From positions 1 to 36,771 of the IMG/VR virus record IMGVR_UViG_3300010354_000238: a stretch of DNA of 36,771 nt, one strand, 5' to 3'. Below, one piece after another: positions 32,501 to 36,771 of this stretch. Source of the stretch: a virus. Made by a program: the position numbers and the translations under genes. Position 1 is the stretch's first letter. Every line of letters begins with the position of its first letter. The notes under the pieces are model-generated. The model worked only from the letters and a program-made list of their open reading frames with translations. It was not told where the DNA came from and did not search any database.

Positions 32501-32642
32501 TAAACACAACCCAATTACTTACATAACAACAGTTGGATTGTATAATGATGCTGAAGAATTACTTGCTGTTGCTAAATTAAGTAAACCCGTTAAAAAAACA
32601 CCAGAAATAGATATTTTAATAAAAATAAGATTGAATTGGTAA
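29553..32642 (+). CDS. Large structural protein: ASH/HYDIN-type Ig-like domain plus shared C-terminal domain, copy 3
   Basis: A 1029-residue protein with AAGGAA before the ATG. Residues ~108-230 form an Ig-like domain of the ASPM-SPD2-Hydin/choice-of-anchor D kind: GVSFDDIQLGNSSTLPIIIE, NTGNDLLLVTGFTGF, LQPGETKNLDILFSPNA and an ASIKGKG end strand. Residues ~240-690 are unrecognised and contain ten or so cysteines (for example FWYERCDDF, RLNCLQPKTGC and SCYRGYKATYIRSFNWERRY). Residues ~690-1029 are the shared domain with YSVAYGNKNGLGS, NFNRDSLTDRLDPGNFEI and TTVGLYNDAEELLAVAKLSK. It is probably a baseplate-peripheral protein that attaches through its C-terminal domain and projects the other domains. 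Confidence 0.65.
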   Translation: MQTYGQSPQFKVDQLGFDATIADTISNLPVGGYSLDSLSNLSPSDLNTLRFNLSTALTEVSFRSNISLGFLGGNSQDLTNFYSAITKDLQKSINNIDTKLNEKPPEDIIVLPAGKPVINVKGVSFDDIQLGNSSTLPIIIENTGNDLLLVTGFTGFGSSTSYSVISPYQWPEITQDNPIQLQPGETKNLDILFSPNAIVNYTVNIKFTSNATEGANSASIKGKGKAIPDPGIESILGKKKTGSKRILTIKNVREVTVKSKNNPDIKSPYFDQQTTTHSAKMVVDIWQCYTPFGQDKQIQKLLLENVVIGEGVGSFWYERCDDFVGGLLPAYQYYYDTEQINDVLNWKPLTTQDRLFDAVLNNNQNLLDSTNVNELFKFRSFITKIKDELDSNDSYWGKFDSKNPNKTLCEVGNVRDEIYLADVIKTQFQSKTDIKIFGGFKENVQTRKNGITDNNLPDLLSSVDGNIIRELDFGFISKNAYGRLNCLQPKTGCYIKAEKQLNDVRTYGDAIIKLITKASLPEKIPNNSCYRGYKATYIRSFNWERRYELLLDCLGVEYTEYEWRSDENLFTERGTVYDVWEDVEFAGTEIGFTENCIPVENPKVQEPYVDMSDNLGCYELQTTKIYMKYPNYNSPGDRDYIKGPEVLSIQDYSGLGPGIKLNRKVKRADCDQSPVRIFHPLKMGSDIITGRDNLVTKGLFNGNQSPLSHYTSSTQNEQSKKYIYTVVDNTVIKNNKPISYYSVAYGNKNGLGSVYSGYETSDSTTKAIYSQNRLLTLDTSETEFKTYTNGTLTSGRKDIYVINFNRDSLTDRLDPGNFEISFSELTAIPSKVMSFIDNSKDVLEDKFSNDHVFSSFDIVSGTLENGIHDSGTGSIETNLYITTYGKIYPSLGIVIFDAEKLDNELSFGTDLSSNIDTNNGLKIFNAITGAAELGYNMKARGSSNKKSNHYFVRVSAGTCNYSNNPTMVNDTLTNHNMIKHEFFKHNPITYITTVGLYNDAEELLAVAKLSKPVKKTPEIDILIKIRLNW

Positions 32643-32643
32643 T

Positions 32644-35268
32644 ATGGATAAAGAATTTCATGTTATAGATGTTGGATTTATAGGATCATTTTTAGAAGAA
32701 AGAGCCGATAATGATGGTGATTCTTTAACACAAAATGTATCATTAAATATTCCAGATAATAACATATATGTAATAAACCCAATTACAGGATTACTTGAAA
32801 GCAAAATAGAAAATGCAAATACAGATGATCCTCAATTTGTACAATTTAATTCAGACAAACCAACAGCACCTTCTACAAATTTAGTAATAAAAAATATTGG
32901 AAAAACTATAAAAGTAATAAATACAACCAATACTGAAATATGTGTAAATGAAACTGTATCTGGAAGTAATTACAAATATGGAACAGGATCTATTCCTTTT
33001 GGTGCAGAACATTGTTTAAAATCAATTTATTTTACATCAAACAAAGGAATACACTGGCCAAAATTAGATCAAACATATGGTGTATTAAATGATTTAAGTA
33101 GTAAAATTCCATATGATGAAGGATTTTCAAAAAAATACTATAAATTACACAGTTTAACAGATAATGAGTTAAAAATTATTGAAAGTGAAACAAAAATTTC
33201 ACATGAGTTTCTTAAAAAATTACATACATTAGTTTTATTTGATTCTGAATATCCAGATAATATAGAATATAGTAGTGTAAAAATATCACCAGAATGGAAC
33301 GGATTTTCTGTTGATAAAAATAATCCAAATAATTTAGTTTATTCAGACTATTTTAAAACTGAAAATGCAGATTATGCTAATTTTGTTTTTTTAGTAAACG
33401 ATAGAACTTTAAATGATTTGCACCAATATTTTTTAACTGGATCCGTAGATAAACAAAATTATTTTGGAACAACAACCACATATAATCCAGAAATGTGGAT
33501 AAATAAAAAATATGAAAAAAAAGAATATTACGGAAATTTAATAGGACTAAATCCAAAAAATTTAAATCCAGATAATGTTCCCGAACAAATAGTTGCAACA
33601 GAAAATCAAATTTTGGATATAATTTACAAAAAAGAATTATACAGAATGGATCCAAGTGTAACTGATTTAGATTTGGTAAATGATATTGTTGCAACAAATA
33701 TGTTTATGGATATTGTTAATGATACTAGTTTATTTGTAATAAATAAAGTAATAGAACAACCATTAGATACAGAAATTATTTCAGAACCACAATCAATTCA
33801 AGAAAATATAAATATAATAAATCCATTATTAAAAAAATATGATGAATTGATACCAAACAACAAAATGGTAATAAATAATAAATTATTTTATTTAATAAAA
33901 TCATATGTAAAATTTCAAAAAGAAAATAGATTTCCACCAAGACAAAACATAGCATTTACAAAAGATAAATTTGGAACATTATTTACACAAGATGCTTTTC
34001 AAATTACAACAGAAGATGGTCTTTCATTTTTTCCTGAAAATTTAGCAAGAGAATTTATTTTAACAGAAAATGAAGATGGATCATTTATTACAGTAACTAC
34101 AGCAAGTTTTAATCCAATAGAAACAATATCTAATGAAGTACAAACACTAAATAATGAAGTTAGAGAAATTTTACAACAAAATTTTCCTGCAATTAAAAGA
34201 TTAAATTTATCAACCGATTATGCAAAATCAAAAATAACGTTTTTAACAAAACCAATTTTTGAAAATGGTACAGACAGAGAAAAAAATTTTTATACATCAT
34301 CTGCTCCATTAGGTCATATAAATTATTATATTCCAATTTATACTAATAATCCGCAAAATCCATTATCAAAATACATATTTGATATTGCATATGCACATGT
34401 ATCAGGATCAGGTTCTTCATACATAAATAATGATACGGAATATTTACCAGCAAAAACATTGTATAAAAAATATGTAGCAGAATGTTTTGGAAATCAAGAG
34501 TATATGATTTTTAAAAATAATGTTAGAAGCGATTATTTTTACATAATACAATTTAACAGAGATGCTTTTAAAGATAGATTAGATAGTCAAAATTTACAAA
34601 TTACGTTTTCTCCAATATCATCTAATATAAATCAACTAATAAATACAGGAAGCAATTTTTCATCAGATGAAACAAGCAATTTAATATACAAACTAATAGA
34701 TGATAGTAAAACTATGAAGACATATTCATCTTCTATGTTTGGAGTTGAAGAATACTATAATTTAGTGGAAGGAACTCAACAAGATGGTCTAAAATACGAA
34801 GAACAAAATGCAGAATCTTGGGGTATGATATTTCCAAGACGGGGATTAGTATTATTAGATGGACAAGTGATGGATAAATATTGTAATTTTAATACGGTAA
34901 CTGCTTCAATTGATGGCGATAATATAAAAAAATTATTTGTTTCAATAAGTTCATCATGTGCTCCAAATTTAAGTAGAACAAATCACGAACATTGGTATAT
35001 TAGATCTGCTGAAGAATATTCCGATGAAAATTATTTTTGTAGGGTTGGACAAAATGAATTTAATTATACGAATAATTATACATATATTAGTGGTTCAAAT
35101 AGAAAAATATTTGAAGATAAATTGAACAATACAACAAAAACCTACATATCTACTATTGGTTTATATGATGACAATAGAAATTTATTAGCGGTTGGTAAAT
35201 TAAAAAAACCATTATTAAAAGATAGTAGTCAAGAATATATTTTTAACGTAAGAATAAAGTCTAACTAA
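32644..35268 (+). CDS. Large structural protein with shared C-terminal domain, copy 4
   Basis: An 874-residue protein. Residues 1-540 are unrecognised; they include an early beta-rich part and a helical stretch around NEVQTLNNEVREILQQNFPA. Residues ~544-874 are the most divergent copy of the shared domain: NFYTSSAP, FDIAYAHVSGSGS, QFNRDAFKDRLDSQNLQI, WGMIFPRRGLVLLDG, FCRVGQNEFNYTNNYTY and the signature STIGLYDDNRNLLAVGKLKK. No enzyme motif. It follows copy 3 after 1 base, and its stop overlaps the next ATG. The order small, small, large, large suggests stepwise accretion of N-terminal domains onto one anchor. Confidence 0.65.
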   Translation: MDKEFHVIDVGFIGSFLEERADNDGDSLTQNVSLNIPDNNIYVINPITGLLESKIENANTDDPQFVQFNSDKPTAPSTNLVIKNIGKTIKVINTTNTEICVNETVSGSNYKYGTGSIPFGAEHCLKSIYFTSNKGIHWPKLDQTYGVLNDLSSKIPYDEGFSKKYYKLHSLTDNELKIIESETKISHEFLKKLHTLVLFDSEYPDNIEYSSVKISPEWNGFSVDKNNPNNLVYSDYFKTENADYANFVFLVNDRTLNDLHQYFLTGSVDKQNYFGTTTTYNPEMWINKKYEKKEYYGNLIGLNPKNLNPDNVPEQIVATENQILDIIYKKELYRMDPSVTDLDLVNDIVATNMFMDIVNDTSLFVINKVIEQPLDTEIISEPQSIQENINIINPLLKKYDELIPNNKMVINNKLFYLIKSYVKFQKENRFPPRQNIAFTKDKFGTLFTQDAFQITTEDGLSFFPENLAREFILTENEDGSFITVTTASFNPIETISNEVQTLNNEVREILQQNFPAIKRLNLSTDYAKSKITFLTKPIFENGTDREKNFYTSSAPLGHINYYIPIYTNNPQNPLSKYIFDIAYAHVSGSGSSYINNDTEYLPAKTLYKKYVAECFGNQEYMIFKNNVRSDYFYIIQFNRDAFKDRLDSQNLQITFSPISSNINQLINTGSNFSSDETSNLIYKLIDDSKTMKTYSSSMFGVEEYYNLVEGTQQDGLKYEEQNAESWGMIFPRRGLVLLDGQVMDKYCNFNTVTASIDGDNIKKLFVSISSSCAPNLSRTNHEHWYIRSAEEYSDENYFCRVGQNEFNYTNNYTYISGSNRKIFEDKLNNTTKTYISTIGLYDDNRNLLAVGKLKKPLLKDSSQEYIFNVRIKSN

Positions 35269-36771
35269 TGCATGAAAAAAGTATAAATATAATATTTGAT
35301 CCAATACGAATAGGTGATTACACAGTAAGATCTAATTCTTCCGATATTCCAAAAGAATCTAGATCAACTTCACCAACAAGACCATTTAATACAAATAAAA
35401 CTTGGATTTTTACATCGGATGATGTTCAAAATTTTCCAGTAGAAGAAACTGAAATAGTTGATATTGTATGGTCAACTGCAAATTTTACTTTCTTAAATGC
35501 AATAAATACTTGGATTCAACAATTAGGTACAACTTCAATTCTTGTTATTCCTGGATCAAAAACATCAAATTTAGATTCAGAACGTATAAATGTCTATCGT
35601 TATTTTTATCCAGAAAATGATAAATATTTTGGAAATATATTAAATGTATCTTCATCACTTTATCAAAATGCATATACGTTACAACCTTTAGATCCAAAAT
35701 TATTATGGTATTATTTGGATCACAATTATTATAGAGATTATAGAAAAGACAAAAATCCAGCAGATGAAACAAATTTTGATACAAATAATTATCTTTCACC
35801 AAGTGGATCTATAATAATGTTTCCTAGAAATATGACTGGAGAAACTATAAAAAAACAATCATTAAAAATTAAAAATTTTAATCCAATAGATGATAATTAC
35901 GAATATATTGTAAGTGATGATGGTTTAGGTAATGTAATAGATACAAGTATTGATGAATTAAAGATAATAGATCAAAAATACAATTTACTCTATGTTGGTT
36001 TTAATGAAAAATATCGTGAAACAAATTTTGTAAATACAAAACTTGATTATGTATTGGATTGGTCTAATAATTTAAATGAAGTAAAGGTAATAAATAAAAG
36101 AAATATATCGTATACAAGTGGTATATTAACAACCGACACACAAGAAAATTCAGGAATTTGCGCAAATTTTAGTTCATCTTATCTCGAAGTAACTGATAAT
36201 GAATTGTTTAATTTTTCAAATAATTTAGATTATGCATTTAGTTTTTGGATAAATATACCACCAACACAATCTATTCAAACATTTGAATATAATCCAATAT
36301 TTGATAAAAAATCTGTAAAACCAATAGATGTGTTTTCAAGTACAGCCGGAGTACATTTAGTAGATAGTAATTTAGAAAGCAAACAATATCCTTTTGATAT
36401 TGTTTTAACAAATAGTACATCTGCAGAACCGTATAAAATACAATTTAAACAAAGTGATAGTGTACTAACATCAACAGTTTCTTCAAACACATTATCAACT
36501 AATACTTGGCATCATATTGTTTGTCAAAAAACAGGAAGTTTATATGAAGTTTGGGTAGATGGAAATTTACACAATTCAAATATATTAGATATAAAAAATA
36601 ATGTTCAGAATAAAAATAAATTTTATATTGCAGGAAACGGTACAGATAAAAATAATTTTTCAGGATCTCTTGATGAAATTAGAATATTTAATAAAGGACT
36701 TACCCAATCTGAAATTGAAAATTTAGCAGATAATAGTTTAAAATATGGTTATGCATATCAAAGAAAAGAAA
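35268..36771 (+). CDS. LamG-domain structural/receptor-binding protein, partial (C-terminus outside window)
   Basis: An ATG at 35268 overlaps the TAA of the previous gene (TAATG) and opens a frame of 501 codons to the window edge. Residues 1-220 (start MHEKSINIIFDPIRIG) are unrecognised. Residues ~300-500 fit a LamG/pentraxin-like concanavalin A fold: LDYAFSFWINIPP, TNTWHHIVCQKTG, YEVWVDGNLHNS, FYIAGNGTD, SGSLDEIRIFNKGLTQSEIE. Such domains usually bind glycans or proteins, so this could be a receptor-binding or side-fibre component. It may or may not carry the shared C-terminal domain further on; that part is not visible. Confidence 0.75.
   Translation, partial: MHEKSINIIFDPIRIGDYTVRSNSSDIPKESRSTSPTRPFNTNKTWIFTSDDVQNFPVEETEIVDIVWSTANFTFLNAINTWIQQLGTTSILVIPGSKTSNLDSERINVYRYFYPENDKYFGNILNVSSSLYQNAYTLQPLDPKLLWYYLDHNYYRDYRKDKNPADETNFDTNNYLSPSGSIIMFPRNMTGETIKKQSLKIKNFNPIDDNYEYIVSDDGLGNVIDTSIDELKIIDQKYNLLYVGFNEKYRETNFVNTKLDYVLDWSNNLNEVKVINKRNISYTSGILTTDTQENSGICANFSSSYLEVTDNELFNFSNNLDYAFSFWINIPPTQSIQTFEYNPIFDKKSVKPIDVFSSTAGVHLVDSNLESKQYPFDIVLTNSTSAEPYKIQFKQSDSVLTSTVSSNTLSTNTWHHIVCQKTGSLYEVWVDGNLHNSNILDIKNNVQNKNKFYIAGNGTDKNNFSGSLDEIRIFNKGLTQSEIENLADNSLKYGYAYQRKE

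Noticed and set aside
1-36771. tRNA genes, rRNA, CRISPR arrays, insertion sequences, integrase or attachment sites
   Set aside because: I looked for GGTTCRA-type T-arms with acceptor stems, spaced repeats, transposase motifs and tyrosine or serine recombinase motifs and saw none. The HTH protein at 650-940 is not enough to call lysogeny.

Overview
The window is AT-rich and reads as an internal piece of a large tailed bacteriophage with a contractile (T4-like) tail. The case for a myovirus is the run of recognisable baseplate genes: a gp25/gpW-type protein at 18131, a gp6/gpJ-type protein at 18630, a spike/needle-like protein at 11358, and a very large wedge protein with a tail-protein-I-like block at 22131. 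A T4 gp55-like late sigma factor is also present (10268). The host is probably a member of the Bacteroidetes. At least five intergenic sites match the Bacteroidetes primary-sigma promoter (TTTG, 19-20 bases, TAnnTTTG), which differs from the usual TTGACA/TATAAT. This host call is an inference from promoters.

Layout: (1) 1-3129, minus strand. A probable early cassette holds a MoxR/CobS-type AAA+ ATPase (cut by the left edge), an excisionase-like HTH protein, a protein with an H1-like lysine tail, a small membrane protein, and three small proteins of unknown role, with their own promoters and a terminator. (2) 3139-7062, plus strand. An exported phosphodiester-glycosidase-like protein is transcribed divergently from the minus block, from a promoter whose -7 box nearly abuts the minus-strand one. 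Next come a repeat-rich regulatory region, an exported lytic transglycosylase with an unusual leader, small proteins, ThyX, a methyltransferase-like protein and a membrane-anchored lysine-rich protein, ending in a Rho-independent terminator. (3) 7065-11389, plus strand. A new host-type promoter leads into UV-damage endonuclease, a coiled-coil membrane protein, a ClpP-like protease, a small membrane protein, the gp55-like sigma factor and a small helical protein. (4) 11358-36771, plus strand, almost without gaps. This is the tail/baseplate module: spike protein, three consecutive multidomain cell-wall enzymes, gp25, gp6, a DNRLRE-like protein, a coiled-coil protein, the giant wedge protein, a conserved structural protein, four proteins sharing one ~330-residue C-terminal domain, and a LamG-containing protein cut by the right edge.

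The most striking system is the set of three adjacent virion enzymes at 12598-17656. Their catalytic domains all differ in combination (alpha/beta hydrolase + M15 peptidase; glucosaminidase + L,D-transpeptidase-like; JAB/MPN + M15 peptidase), yet all carry the same non-catalytic linker module. I read this module as a docking domain that mounts interchangeable peptidoglycan-cutting heads on the baseplate. The paralogous C-terminal domain at 27282-35268, the Ig-like ASH-type domain at 29553 and the LamG domains suggest a similarly modular host-contact surface. The leader and 3' region of the exported transglycosylase, and the abutting divergent promoters at 3163-3181, are the best candidates for new regulatory devices.
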